A stretch of 64,000 bases of DNA from positions 1-64,000 of the forward strand of contig JAFSGE010000041.1 of NCBI GenBank assembly GCA_017434885.1, read 5' to 3'. Below are positions 43,777 through 52,043 of the stretch, piece after piece. The notes under the pieces are model-generated. The model was not told where the DNA came from, did not search any database, and saw only the letters and a list, made by a program, of their open reading frames with translations. A program made the position numbers and the translations under genes. Every line of letters starts with the position of its first letter. Within the stretch, counting starts at the first letter, position 1. Origin of the DNA: Lachnospiraceae bacterium (GTDB lineage Bacteria > Bacillota > Clostridia > Lachnospirales > Lachnospiraceae).

Positions 43777-44721
43777 ATGAAATATATTAAAGACTACAAA
43801 GACGGCGACAGAGTATTTGACATTTATCTGTGTAAGCATAAAGTATCGGCTGTAACAAAGAACGGAAAGCCTTATGACAGTGTCATTTTGCAGGATAAAA
43901 CAGGCACGCTGGATGCTAAAATCTGGGACCCCAATAATATGGGAATTGCAGATTTTGATGCGCTTGACTATATTGAGGTTTACGGAGAAATTACCAGTTT
44001 TCAGGGTGCTTTGCAGGTGAATGTAAAGAGAATCCGTAAATGTGGCGAGGGAGAGTACAATCCCGCGGATTATCTGCCTGTGAGTAAATATGATATTGAG
44101 GAAATGTACAGGGAACTTCTTGGCTATATTTCCTGCACGGAAAATACTTATTTAAAGCAGCTTTTACAGGAGTTTTTTATTAAGGATGAGCAGTTTGTGA
44201 AGGCCTTTAAGCAGTCTTCAGCGGCAAAAAGTATTCACCACGGATTTGTGGGCGGTCTGTTGCAGCACACTTTAAGCGTGGTAAAGATGTGTGACTATTA
44301 TTGTACCCTGTATCCGCTCTTGAAAAAAGATTTGCTTCTGGCAGCGGCTATGTGTCATGATATCGGAAAAATAAGAGAAATTTCGCTTTTCCCGGAAAAT
44401 GATTACACGGATGACGGCCAATTTCTTGGACATATTGTAATGGGTGTGGAAATGGTAGGTGAAAAAATCCGGCAGATTCCCGGATTTCCCGGTATACTTG
44501 CCAATGAGTTAAAACACTGTATTTTGTCTCATCACGGTGAACTGGAATTTGGTTCTCCCAAAAAGCCTGCCATTATGGAGGCGGTGGCTTTAAGCTATGC
44601 GGACAATACCGATGCCAAATTACAGACCTTTACAGAGATTATGGAAAACACCAATGAGACGGGTTGGCTTGGATTTAACAGATTGTTTGAGTCGAATCTG
44701 AAAGGAACACGACTGGAGTAA
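43777..44721 (+). CDS. yhaM: 3'-5' exoribonuclease YhaM family
   Basis: This 314-residue protein has an N-terminal OB-fold nucleic-acid domain (about 1-95; DGDRVFDIYL, LQDKTGTLDAKIWD) and an HD phosphohydrolase domain (about 130-300). HHGFVGGLLQHT and MCHDIGKIRE carry the metal-binding His/His-Asp, and LSHHGELEFGSP follows. This order and length match YhaM, which trims RNA 3' ends in Firmicutes. The gene begins 20 bases after the HtrA-like gene and ends 27 bases before rlmD, so the three may be one operon. Confidence 0.93.
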   Translation: MKYIKDYKDGDRVFDIYLCKHKVSAVTKNGKPYDSVILQDKTGTLDAKIWDPNNMGIADFDALDYIEVYGEITSFQGALQVNVKRIRKCGEGEYNPADYLPVSKYDIEEMYRELLGYISCTENTYLKQLLQEFFIKDEQFVKAFKQSSAAKSIHHGFVGGLLQHTLSVVKMCDYYCTLYPLLKKDLLLAAAMCHDIGKIREISLFPENDYTDDGQFLGHIVMGVEMVGEKIRQIPGFPGILANELKHCILSHHGELEFGSPKKPAIMEAVALSYADNTDAKLQTFTEIMENTNETGWLGFNRLFESNLKGTRLE

Positions 44722-44748
44722 TCATAAGAGAAAAGAGGCATGTTTTAC

Positions 44749-46275
44749 ATGGAATATAAAAAGAATGATATAGTAACTGTAACAATTGGAGATATCAGCA
44801 GTGAAGGTGAAGGGATAGGCAAAATAAATGGCTATCCCTTCTTTGTAAAAGACGCTGTTATCGGTGATACGGCAAGAGTGCGCGTTACTAAAGTAAAGAA
44901 AAACTACAGTTTTGCAAGGCTGGAAGAGGTGGTGACGCCGTCTCCTTATCGTGTCGAGCCCGTATGTGCATATCATAAGCAGTGCGGCGGCTGTCAGATT
45001 CAGGCCATGAGCTACGAGCGTCAGCTTGCATTTAAGCAGGATAAGATTAAAAATAATCTGGTGCGTATAGGTGGCTTTGCACCTGAGTTTGTGGATTGTG
45101 TGATGGAGCCTATTGTGGGAATGGACAATCCTTTCCGTTATCGGAATAAGGCACAGTATCCTGTCGGATGTGATAAAGAGGGAACTCCCGTTGCCGGATT
45201 TTATGCGGGAAGAACACATTCGATTATTGCCAACACCGACTGCTATTTAGGTGTGGAGGAAAATAAAGAAATTTTGGAAATTATATTGAAGCATATGAAA
45301 AAATATCATGTGCCTGCTTACGATGAGAACACCGGAAAAGGGCTTGTGCGTCATGTGCTGATTCGTAAGGGATTTACCAGCGGCGAGATAATGGTATGCC
45401 TGGTGATAAATTGGAGGGGTTCCCGTGGGAAGGCAAGTGGTTTTAAGGAACAATGTGCAGTAACTGTTGAAGAGAAAGGCTGTAGTAGGGGAAATAAGTG
45501 TGTTCAGGATGCATATTTCCCTATGCAGGAAAAGTTGATAGCGGCACTTACGCAGATTTCCAGAATGACGAGCATTTCTGTCAGTATCAATACAGAAAAT
45601 ACGAATGTAATTATGGGCAAGGAAGTGCATACGATTTGGGGAGATGACCGTATTACGGACACTATTCATGTCCGTGATACGCTGCATGATTTTGCGCTGA
45701 CAGAGAAAGGAATTACATTCTCCATTTCTCCATTGTCTTTTTATCAGGTAAATCCTGTACAGACGGAGAAGCTGTATAGTCTGGCGCTTGACTATGCAGA
45801 CCTGACGGGGAAAGAAACCGTGTGGGATTTGTATTGCGGCATCGGAACGATTTCTTTGTTTCTTGCAGGGAAGGCAAAACAGGTATACGGAGTGGAGATT
45901 GTTCCGCAGGCTATTGAGGATGCCAAGCAAAATGCTGCCAATAATAACATTACAAATGCGCAGTTCTTTGTAGGAAAGGCAGAGGAAGTGTTGCCTGAAA
46001 AATATGAGAAGGAAGGCATTTTTGCAGATGTGATTGTGGTAGACCCGCCCAGAAAGGGCTGTGACGGTGCATGTCTTGAAACCATGCTGAAGATGCAACC
46101 GGAGCGGATTGTGTATGTGAGCTGTGACAGCGCTACTCTGGCAAGAGATTTGAAAATATTGTGTGAGGGCGGTTATGAACTGAAAAAGGTTCGGGGCGTG
46201 GACCAGTTCGGTATGACTGTTCACGTTGAGTGTGTAATAATGATGCAGTATTGTGGAAAAGAGAAGAAAAAGTAG
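44749..46275 (+). CDS. rlmD: 23S rRNA (uracil-5-)-methyltransferase RlmD (TrmA/RumA family)
   Basis: This 508-residue enzyme uses SAM to make 5-methyluridine in 23S rRNA. A TRAM domain (about 1-60) is followed by the iron-sulfur ligands in CAYHKQCGGCQ and a later Cys. The methyltransferase domain has WDLYCGIGTISLFLA, VVDPPRKGCDG and the nucleophile Cys in VYVSCDSATLARD. ATG 44749 is chosen because AAAAGAGG lies 10 bases upstream; ATG 44740 is nearly on top of it. A Lys/Cys-rich insert (about 224-255) is unusual. Some Clostridia paralogues modify tRNA or other rRNA sites, so the exact target is uncertain. A terminator follows. Confidence 0.92.
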   Translation: MEYKKNDIVTVTIGDISSEGEGIGKINGYPFFVKDAVIGDTARVRVTKVKKNYSFARLEEVVTPSPYRVEPVCAYHKQCGGCQIQAMSYERQLAFKQDKIKNNLVRIGGFAPEFVDCVMEPIVGMDNPFRYRNKAQYPVGCDKEGTPVAGFYAGRTHSIIANTDCYLGVEENKEILEIILKHMKKYHVPAYDENTGKGLVRHVLIRKGFTSGEIMVCLVINWRGSRGKASGFKEQCAVTVEEKGCSRGNKCVQDAYFPMQEKLIAALTQISRMTSISVSINTENTNVIMGKEVHTIWGDDRITDTIHVRDTLHDFALTEKGITFSISPLSFYQVNPVQTEKLYSLALDYADLTGKETVWDLYCGIGTISLFLAGKAKQVYGVEIVPQAIEDAKQNAANNNITNAQFFVGKAEEVLPEKYEKEGIFADVIVVDPPRKGCDGACLETMLKMQPERIVYVSCDSATLARDLKILCEGGYELKKVRGVDQFGMTVHVECVIMMQYCGKEKKK

Positions 46276-46303
46276 GGTTTGACCACAAGATGTTGTGGTT
46301 TGA

Positions 46304-46350
46304 GGGCAAAAATTAGACCCAAAAATGGCTAGTTTTTGCCCGATTTTTTT
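46304..46350 (+). terminator. Terminator after rlmD with two alternative right arms
   Basis: GGGCAAAAA (46304-46312) pairs perfectly with TTTTTGCCC (46333-46341), followed by GATTTTTTT. A second possible right arm, TTTTTTTGCCC, lies just after. A small hairpin CCACAA-GATG-TTGTGG (46283-46298) precedes it. Confidence 0.75.
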
Positions 46351-46359
46351 GCCCATTTT

Positions 46360-46660
46360 TAAAGATACATAAGGGTGAAAAAGTGGTTTTGGGAGTGATT
46401 TGGAGAAATTATAAGAGAGATTTATTGTTTTTTAGTTGGCGGATAGAAAAAGGGATGAATCAGCCCGTGTGACCGTTCGTGAGCCGATTTGTGCCCTTGT
46501 TCGGGGAAAGTGGATAAAGTGACCGATAAGCACCTATTCTGCCCTTTCCCAGCCAATTTGAGAAAATATAATCGGAGTAGCCGGAAATGACTGTGTAAAA
46601 GACAGAAATACAGGAGTAAATGAGGGCTGTAAAACTAGGGTCGAAAATAGTGCAGGTTAA
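46360..46660. other. Non-coding front of the accessory island
   Basis: About 300 bases between the rlmD terminator and the hairpin cluster contain no convincing gene on either strand. The bases shift from coding-like chromosome to a purine-rich, non-coding stretch with GC-rich patches (around 46460-46560). The left boundary of the island probably lies here. I see no integrase, attachment-site repeat or terminal inverted repeat. Confidence 0.4.
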
Positions 46661-46662
46661 AG

Positions 46663-46781
46663 GGGTTATGCCGCTTTAGGGCGGTCTAACCCGTGAAACA
46701 CCCACCGGCAGAGCCGTTGGGAGATTTGTAGTATGGCATAACTTTTTTGAAGATTTGGAAGAAGTTATGCTATATTTTTTT
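46663..46781 (+). other. Cluster of three hairpins, candidate oriT or structured leader
   Basis: Hairpin 1 is GGGTTA/TAACCC (46663-46668 with 46687-46692), with CCGC/GCGG inside. Hairpin 2 is CCCACCGGC/GCCGTTGGG (46701-46709 with 46713-46721) with one mismatch. Hairpin 3 is TATGGCATAACTT/AAGTTATGCTATA (46732-46744 with 46762-46774) with one mismatch, followed by T7. The position ahead of a ribbon-helix-helix gene and a relaxase of the same island fits a transfer origin. A terminator-ended small RNA is an alternative. Confidence 0.45.
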
Positions 46782-46871
46782 GTTTTCAAGAATTGAAAGG
46801 CATTGAGGAAACATAAATTTATGCCTTTCGCAAAAATTGCTTGCAGGCGGAAGAAAAAGGAAAGCTCTATG

Positions 46872-46899
46872 TTGTAAACTAGAGATTGAGTGATATAAT
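46872..46899 (+). promoter_or_regulatory. Promoter of the first island gene
   Basis: TTGTAA (46872-46877) and TATAAT (46894-46899) are 16 bases apart and 49 bases ahead of the ATG at 46948. Confidence 0.6.
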
Positions 46900-46947
46900 T
46901 AAGCAAACGAGAAGTAGTAATACTAACAGCGTTCAGGAGGAATAGTG

Positions 46948-47409
46948 ATGCAGGAAATAGAAGAATTAGTAGTAAAGTTTCGCATGGCAATAGATGAAGC
47001 CAAAGATGAGAGCCGATTTGATAAGGATCAAAGATTCACAAATTTTCCAAGAGGTTGTTGCGGTATTACTTCAGAATTGCTTGCAAAATTTTTGTACGAC
47101 AATGGTTATAGAAAAAAGATAACTTATGTGAGTGCAACTTTTTATGATCTAGAATTGGAGAATCCACCACACGCATGGTTAGTTATTGAAGATGATATTG
47201 TACTAGACATTACTGGTGATCAGTTTAGATGGTATCCAGAGCCATTGAGATTTGAAGAGCCTGTGTATGTGGGACCATACAATAAGTTCTATAATGCATT
47301 TGAAGAGCAACTACGAGAAGAATGTGGAGATTGTAGAATAGACAATATTCAATATCATAGTTTTATGAGCCGTCAAGAGTTGTATGATGTCATCTGTGAA
47401 TATATCTGA
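46948..47409 (+). CDS. Putative papain/transglutaminase-like Cys-His-Asp protein
   Basis: This 153-residue cytosolic protein is not assigned to a named family. FPRGCCGITSELLAKFL places Cys37/38 at the N-terminal end of a helix. PPHAWLVIEDDIVLDITGDQF then gives H75 on one strand and D87 on the next. The order Cys-helix ... His-strand ... Asp-strand is that of papain-like and transglutaminase-like folds, so peptidase, amidase or toxin activity is possible. CAGGAGG lies 7 bases before ATG 46948, and a GTG just upstream is less likely. It has its own promoter and stands first in the island. The activity is inferred from motif order only. Confidence 0.6.
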   Translation: MQEIEELVVKFRMAIDEAKDESRFDKDQRFTNFPRGCCGITSELLAKFLYDNGYRKKITYVSATFYDLELENPPHAWLVIEDDIVLDITGDQFRWYPEPLRFEEPVYVGPYNKFYNAFEEQLREECGDCRIDNIQYHSFMSRQELYDVICEYI

Positions 47410-47489
47410 TAGAATAAATTGTTGAGTTGTTGATAAAGGCAGTTGAATCCGAAATGATTTGCTGCTTTTATTTTTTATGGGAGGTAGCA

Positions 47490-47897
47490 GTGAAGGCGGA
47501 AAAGGGAAAAGTAAGGAAGGGATTTTATATTGAAGAAGACTTGCTGGAACAGATGGATGGATTGATGGAGCAGGCAGATGTGAAATCAAGAAATGAATTT
47601 TTGAATCAGGCATTGAAATTTTATATCGGCTATCTGACATCTGAGAAAATCGAAAACTATATGCTTTCCACTATCGCATCAGTAATTCATTCTACTGTAA
47701 AGGATAGTGAGAACCGAGTAGCTCGTGCAATGTATAAGATGGCAGTGGAAACATCAAAACTGTCTCATGTAATTGCGTATAGTCATGGAGTGGATGAAGG
47801 GGATTTAAGGAAGTTACAGGCAATGTGTACAGATGAAGTTAAAAGGATAAATGGCGCAGTAACCTTCGAAGAGGCATATCATTATCAAAATGAATAG
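47490..47897 (+). CDS. Ribbon-helix-helix protein, probable relaxosome accessory (MobC-like)
   Basis: This 135-residue protein has start GTG 47490 after GGGAGG; the longer open frame upstream lacks a ribosome site. The first 55 residues form a ribbon-helix-helix domain (GKVRKGFYIEEDLLEQMDGL, then NEFLNQALKFYIGYL). The remainder is helical and ends with DEGDLRKLQAMCTDEVKRIN. Such proteins bind the transfer origin as dimers and recruit the relaxase. The relaxase of this island lies 5.7 kb downstream with cargo between. A decayed copy of this protein's C-terminus is found at 49985-50139. Confidence 0.75.
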   Translation: MKAEKGKVRKGFYIEEDLLEQMDGLMEQADVKSRNEFLNQALKFYIGYLTSEKIENYMLSTIASVIHSTVKDSENRVARAMYKMAVETSKLSHVIAYSHGVDEGDLRKLQAMCTDEVKRINGAVTFEEAYHYQNE

Positions 47898-47983
47898 TTG
47901 AATCATAATAGTAGCATTTGTTGTATTTTTTTGGGGATTGCTGTAAAATTGAAGTAGGTTAAATAATATGAGAGGGATTCTAT

Positions 47984-48733
47984 ATGAAAAGTAATCCAAT
48001 TATGAAATATATCGCGGATAAGGTTGATTATTCTATATTGCCAGATGTGCTTCCAATAATGCATTCATGTGATGGGTTTGATTGTGAAAGTATTATAGAA
48101 GACATGTATTTAAAGCCAACTATGTGTCCGGTTTTTAATGAAGAATTATTATATTTCTTTTATGGAAAACCTTCCTATCCAGTAGGTGAAAAGGAACAAT
48201 ATAACAGAACCGACGAATTATGTTGCCCTGTATGCTTTATAATAGATATAGATAAAATTGATATTTATAGAGTTTTTCCTTTTGATTCAGGGGCATTTAG
48301 TACTAAGATGTATTCGCAATTTATACATAGACATATGCATATTAACCAATTTGAGATTGATAATAATTGTAATGCTATCAGAGCTTATGTTTCAGTAGTG
48401 TTTGGAAGTAACTGGAAATACTTGCGTGGTATTTCTGTGGAGAAAGAAGCAGAAAATACATATGTGAATGCCCTGCTAAAAATGTTATCGGCTAATGGTG
48501 GATTTGAAATTGATGAAAGATCAAATACAATAGAGGTAATCTGCAAAAAAGCTATTGATGTTAGCAGAGAGGTACGAGGACTTGTTTTACCGGAAAATCT
48601 AGCACGTAAAAAAGCAATATCCGATTTTATAACAAGCAATGGGATAGATTATAGAACTTATGAGGTTAGAAATATGACAGCTCCGACAAGATATAATGAA
48701 ACAGTATTTCAATTGGCTATGCAGTTTGTCTAA
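47984..48733 (+). CDS. Unknown 249-aa protein, first of a two-gene cassette
   Basis: I do not recognise the family. The protein appears soluble, without signal peptide or membrane helix. It contains ELLYFFYGKPSYPVG (about 54-68), then CCPVCFIIDID (80-90) and RVFPFDSGAF (96-105). These read as the conserved core of an uncharacterised family. The C-terminal half is a mixed alpha/beta region rich in charged helices. GAGAGGG precedes the ATG. The next gene starts 11 bases after the stop with a strong AAGGAGG, so the two form a unit. AT-rich codons set the pair apart from the chromosomal genes. A defence or toxin role is a guess from the island context. Confidence 0.7.
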   Translation: MKSNPIMKYIADKVDYSILPDVLPIMHSCDGFDCESIIEDMYLKPTMCPVFNEELLYFFYGKPSYPVGEKEQYNRTDELCCPVCFIIDIDKIDIYRVFPFDSGAFSTKMYSQFIHRHMHINQFEIDNNCNAIRAYVSVVFGSNWKYLRGISVEKEAENTYVNALLKMLSANGGFEIDERSNTIEVICKKAIDVSREVRGLVLPENLARKKAISDFITSNGIDYRTYEVRNMTAPTRYNETVFQLAMQFV

Positions 48734-48744
48734 GGAGGTAATCT

Positions 48745-49752
48745 ATGCTGAATGGGTATAAATTTATAGGTGTGTTAAATTTATTTAATCTATATCCAGA
48801 TTTTTTGTTCCCGATTTATCAAAAAGGAGAAGAATTCTTTTTCCATAATGGAAAGAGGAACAGGATATATAATTTTGATCGTATTACAGAATCTGTTCGA
48901 GAAAAAATTGTTTTCTTGGATTCTGAAGATGTATTCATCACTAATACTTCTAAAAATCAATACTTTTTTGAGCATGATACACCAGTTTATGCTTTTCAAA
49001 ACAGTGAGAAAGAAATATTTTGTGCTGATTTAGGAGATATGATTAACTATTTAAGTATGTTTGCTACAAATGACAAAATATTGAGTAAGCAAATTAATAG
49101 GTTTGTTTCGGAGAATATTTTAGAATATTATATATATGTGCTCTGTAGTACATTTTCTCAAAATACATTCTTTTATCATCGCCCATTACTAAGTGTCGAT
49201 GAAGAACGTGATTTGTTTTCGATACCAGATAGTTTAGCATTATCTAGTAGCAAAATAAATTTTAATATACTTAATAATTTACTTATGATAAGTGGAGATG
49301 AAGAAAGAGAGAAAGAAAGTTATAAGTTGGTTCCAGGAGAAAGGAGTTACTTGAGGAAGTATGGTATACAGGGAGATTTGTGGGTAAATTTGCAGCAAAG
49401 AATAAGTAGTCTATCAAGGTATGACAGAATATACGGAATAAGCCATGAAATGTATCATATGGATTACTGTAGTTGTAGGCTGCAAAATATATATACTATA
49501 GCAGCAGATTATGCTAAGCTAAAACGAGATTTTCACAATGTTATTAAACGTACACATCATAATTCTCCATATTATGATGTGTGTATTAAATGCCAAAATG
49601 CAGTAGTGGATATGGATGAGAATGAATTAATTATATTAATTAACAAAAATCGTCAGTTATTTAATGTGTTACAGGAAGCAGGACTATTAGGGAGTTATTT
49701 GAATGATTACATTCAAAGTCATGTGTATAAGTTTTCTTTTGAATGGTCATAG
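48745..49752 (+). CDS. Unknown 335-aa protein with HEMYH and CxC/CxxC motifs, second of the cassette
   Basis: I do not recognise the family. Residues 234-238 read HEMYH, which fits the HExxH zinc-peptidase pattern, and are followed by C242/C244 (YCSC), H271/H272 and C280/C283 (CIKC). The cluster could hold one or two zinc ions, either as a protease or as a structural zinc module. No third peptidase ligand is obvious. The N-terminal half is rich in aromatic strands (FLFPIYQKGEEFFFHNGK). The protein is soluble. The strong TAAGGAGG ribosome site and the 11-base gap bind it to the upstream gene. Its stop is followed by the relic of a relaxase gene. Confidence 0.65.
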   Translation: MLNGYKFIGVLNLFNLYPDFLFPIYQKGEEFFFHNGKRNRIYNFDRITESVREKIVFLDSEDVFITNTSKNQYFFEHDTPVYAFQNSEKEIFCADLGDMINYLSMFATNDKILSKQINRFVSENILEYYIYVLCSTFSQNTFFYHRPLLSVDEERDLFSIPDSLALSSSKINFNILNNLLMISGDEEREKESYKLVPGERSYLRKYGIQGDLWVNLQQRISSLSRYDRIYGISHEMYHMDYCSCRLQNIYTIAADYAKLKRDFHNVIKRTHHNSPYYDVCIKCQNAVVDMDENELIILINKNRQLFNVLQEAGLLGSYLNDYIQSHVYKFSFEWS

Positions 49753-49836
49753 TTGTTGTACAATTATGTGAGGTATATAAGGTCAAAATATTATCTCCAA
49801 AGGTCAACAAGCAAAAATGCGATGTTGTTTATTGTA

Positions 49837-49975
49837 AAAAACAACCTTGTTATCATTGCCAAGGAGAAAATAGCATAAATTATCTTACAAACAGACCAAG
49901 AGTAGAAAGAAGCGCTACTCATGGTCTGTTTTCTAATGGAGGGGAGTCACTATGCTGTCTTGTGTGAAAGCGCAG
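49837..49975 (+). pseudogene. Decayed relaxase fragment
   Basis: The bases closely match about 53840-53980 of the intact relaxase gene. AACAACCTTG, GCCAAG, CAAACAGACCAAGAGTAG and TACTCATGGTCTGTTTTC recur in the same order. Translation gives NYLTNRPRVERSATHGLFSN against NYIDYLANRPRVERIGTHGLF in the intact protein, but with a stop and at least one frame change. It is therefore a remnant of a second relaxase, not a gene. It shows that the island has held at least two related mobilisation modules. Confidence 0.8.
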
Positions 49976-49984
49976 ACAGAAAAT

Positions 49985-50139
49985 ATTTAGAATGGCATAA
50001 ACTAATGTTAGCAGTTGAAGTGAAGGAAGATGAACTAAAGAAGCTACAATCAAAGTGTGCGGTTGGAGACAAAAGGATAAATGGTGCAGTAATTTTGAAG
50101 ATACATATAGTTTTCATGAAAATGCACAGGATGATATAG
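49985..50139 (+). pseudogene. Decayed C-terminal fragment of the ribbon-helix-helix gene
   Basis: EVKEDELKKLQSKC...DKRINGAV parallels GVDEGDLRKLQAMC...VKRINGAV at the C-terminus of the intact protein (47490-47897). After GAV one base is missing; restoring it gives FEDTYSFHEN, parallel to FEEAYHYQNE. The fragment lacks the DNA-binding domain and directly follows the relaxase relic. That order (relaxase then RHH) is the reverse of the intact genes. Confidence 0.75.
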
Positions 50140-50164
50140 TTAAATTACAAGTAAGAGGTTAATT

Positions 50165-51586
50165 ATGGATAAGGTATTAAAGATAAAAGAAATTCAAAGA
50201 GAATACTATGCTATATTAGATGAATTTTATGGAGATTTTTATATTGATTATAAAAAGAGTGGTAAAAAATGTGATGAATATATTTTGCAATATTTAAGAA
50301 ATAGAAAATCCATTATTTTGAATAATAAAGAAGATAATCATAGTTTAAGGCATTTGGAATTTACAAAGGCAATTCATTGCTTTTGGGCTGATAAAATTGG
50401 ATATTTACGAGAAGGATTATCTACATTTGAAAATATGGGAATGTTCGGAACCGCTGAAAAGAATGATGCTATTTTTTATGAAGAAACCATAAAGCAAAAT
50501 TGTATTTTCTTTAATTTAGTAGCTTTAAATGATCCATTTTATGATATAGCGGAAGAGTCTAGAGAAATAAGAATGTATTCAGGAAACATTATGTTATTTT
50601 ATCATTCAATAGTAGCGATATATGATATTCGGGAATATATTCTTGACACGGAAGAGATGTTTGCTGTTATTGTGCCAGCAGAAGCGTTAATTACTTTAGA
50701 AGAAAAAGAAAAGATTAGTGATAAATGTCATTCAAATGCAATAAGGTTTATTAAGGAAACCTTTGGGCTAGATCATGATGAGAAAAATGCACAGAAGAAT
50801 TTAGCAAGAAATATAGCAATTTTAAAAGAATTATCAGACGAAGACATATCTAAAAAACTTATAGATAACGACATATTGTTAAATTTAGAAGAAGCTCAAA
50901 AATATGAAATGGCAATGATTAATATGCAAGATATTATTTTTGATACCATTAATCTTTTTGGATATCTAAATACAGATTTTATTCGTTGTTTAGTAAATTA
51001 TTCGGCTATACTTCACATTGTTGAAGATGTGTTATTAGTATATAATTTGCATTGCAAAGAAGCCAAAGGTTTTAAGATGCACCCCATATTCAATATCTAT
51101 GAATGGTTTCCAAATAAATTTTATTATTCAGGAATGCCAGAAATACAACCATCAACAGAGTATAAATATGTTTGTGCTATTCAGAGAAATGATAGTATTG
51201 CCCAAATAGTGCAAATGAATGTGAATGAGTTAAGGAATTTTAGAGCGAATAGAGAATGTGATAAGTTTAGGCAATTATTTAATCAAGCAACTAATAGTAT
51301 TATGAATACTCCAGATCAGTTTGATGAAATAGCCCAGATGGTTTTTATTAGATTAAATGAGTTGCTTCAAAAAGAGAGTAGTAAAAAGAAAACATCAATG
51401 GCAAAGAAAAGAGGAAATGCTATAATAGGGTTGGCAAAATCTATTGCAGGTTTTGTTCCGATATTATCGCAATTTATAGGTGTATATGACACAATGGCTT
51501 CATCGTATGATGTTTTCAAGGTTTATAAAAAAGAAGATGATATTGTGGAACATTTATTAAATCATAAAAACAATATAATAAAATGA
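50165..51586 (+). CDS. Unknown 473-aa protein with a hydrophobic C-terminal segment
   Basis: I do not recognise the family. The protein is largely helical and charged, with no signal peptide. Near the C-terminus, after a basic stretch (KKKTSMAKKRGN), lies GLAKSIAGFVPILSQFIGVY (about 423-442), a hydrophobic or amphipathic segment that could enter a membrane. A short tail rich in Lys/Asp follows. The form is compatible with an abortive-infection effector that attacks the membrane, but there is no sequence match to support it. It begins 25 bases after the RHH relic, following AAGTAAGAGG. Codons are AT-rich like the other cargo. Confidence 0.65.
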   Translation: MDKVLKIKEIQREYYAILDEFYGDFYIDYKKSGKKCDEYILQYLRNRKSIILNNKEDNHSLRHLEFTKAIHCFWADKIGYLREGLSTFENMGMFGTAEKNDAIFYEETIKQNCIFFNLVALNDPFYDIAEESREIRMYSGNIMLFYHSIVAIYDIREYILDTEEMFAVIVPAEALITLEEKEKISDKCHSNAIRFIKETFGLDHDEKNAQKNLARNIAILKELSDEDISKKLIDNDILLNLEEAQKYEMAMINMQDIIFDTINLFGYLNTDFIRCLVNYSAILHIVEDVLLVYNLHCKEAKGFKMHPIFNIYEWFPNKFYYSGMPEIQPSTEYKYVCAIQRNDSIAQIVQMNVNELRNFRANRECDKFRQLFNQATNSIMNTPDQFDEIAQMVFIRLNELLQKESSKKKTSMAKKRGNAIIGLAKSIAGFVPILSQFIGVYDTMASSYDVFKVYKKEDDIVEHLLNHKNNIIK

Positions 51587-51657
51587 TGAGGATATAAAAG
51601 TAAAAAACGGTTGTTTAAGGAAATGTATCAAGGGCAGATGTAAAAAAAAGAGTACAT

Positions 51658-51858
51658 ATGCAAGTAGTTGAAGAACTTTATATCAGAAAACAGCACAAGG
51701 AGTAGAGATTTTTTTGTGTATGGTGGTATTGGCTACCTGCTGGAATAGGCGTTTTGTTGTTTGTCTTTTATGAAGAAACTGTATTTTTCTTGTTGAATTA
51801 TGTGGTTAAAGAAGGCATTGCAAAACATTTTTGTGAGTTAGAGGATAAATATTTATAA
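51658..51858 (+). pseudogene. Possible broken small membrane-protein gene
   Basis: ATG 51658 opens MQVVEELYIRKQHKE and stops at 51703-51705. Continuing the same frame past the stop gives RFFCVWWYWLPAGIGVLLFV..., with one to two membrane helices and a charged tail ending at TAA 51856. A single nonsense change would explain the break. It is also possible that neither part is a gene. The rest of the 51587-52043 gap contains a TATAAT at 51938-51943, likely the promoter of the next pair, and nothing else that I recognise. Confidence 0.35.
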
Positions 51859-52043
51859 TTTGCAACCGGGTATTATCTAAGATGTATATTAGTATTATAA
51901 GGGGAATTTTACGGATGTAGATAGTAAGCATTCATGATATAATGTAAATATGGATATAGAACATTTAATGGGAAGATTATTAATAACCTAGATGTTTCAA
52001 TAAGCTTATTATAGTATTTACTGGTATAAAGGAGGAAGTACAT

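Noticed and set aside
45247-46356. 369-codon minus-strand open frame opposite rlmD
   Set aside because: It is long but antisense to a complete RlmD gene with all family motifs, its composition is His/Cys-rich and low in Gly/Glu, and it has no ribosome site.
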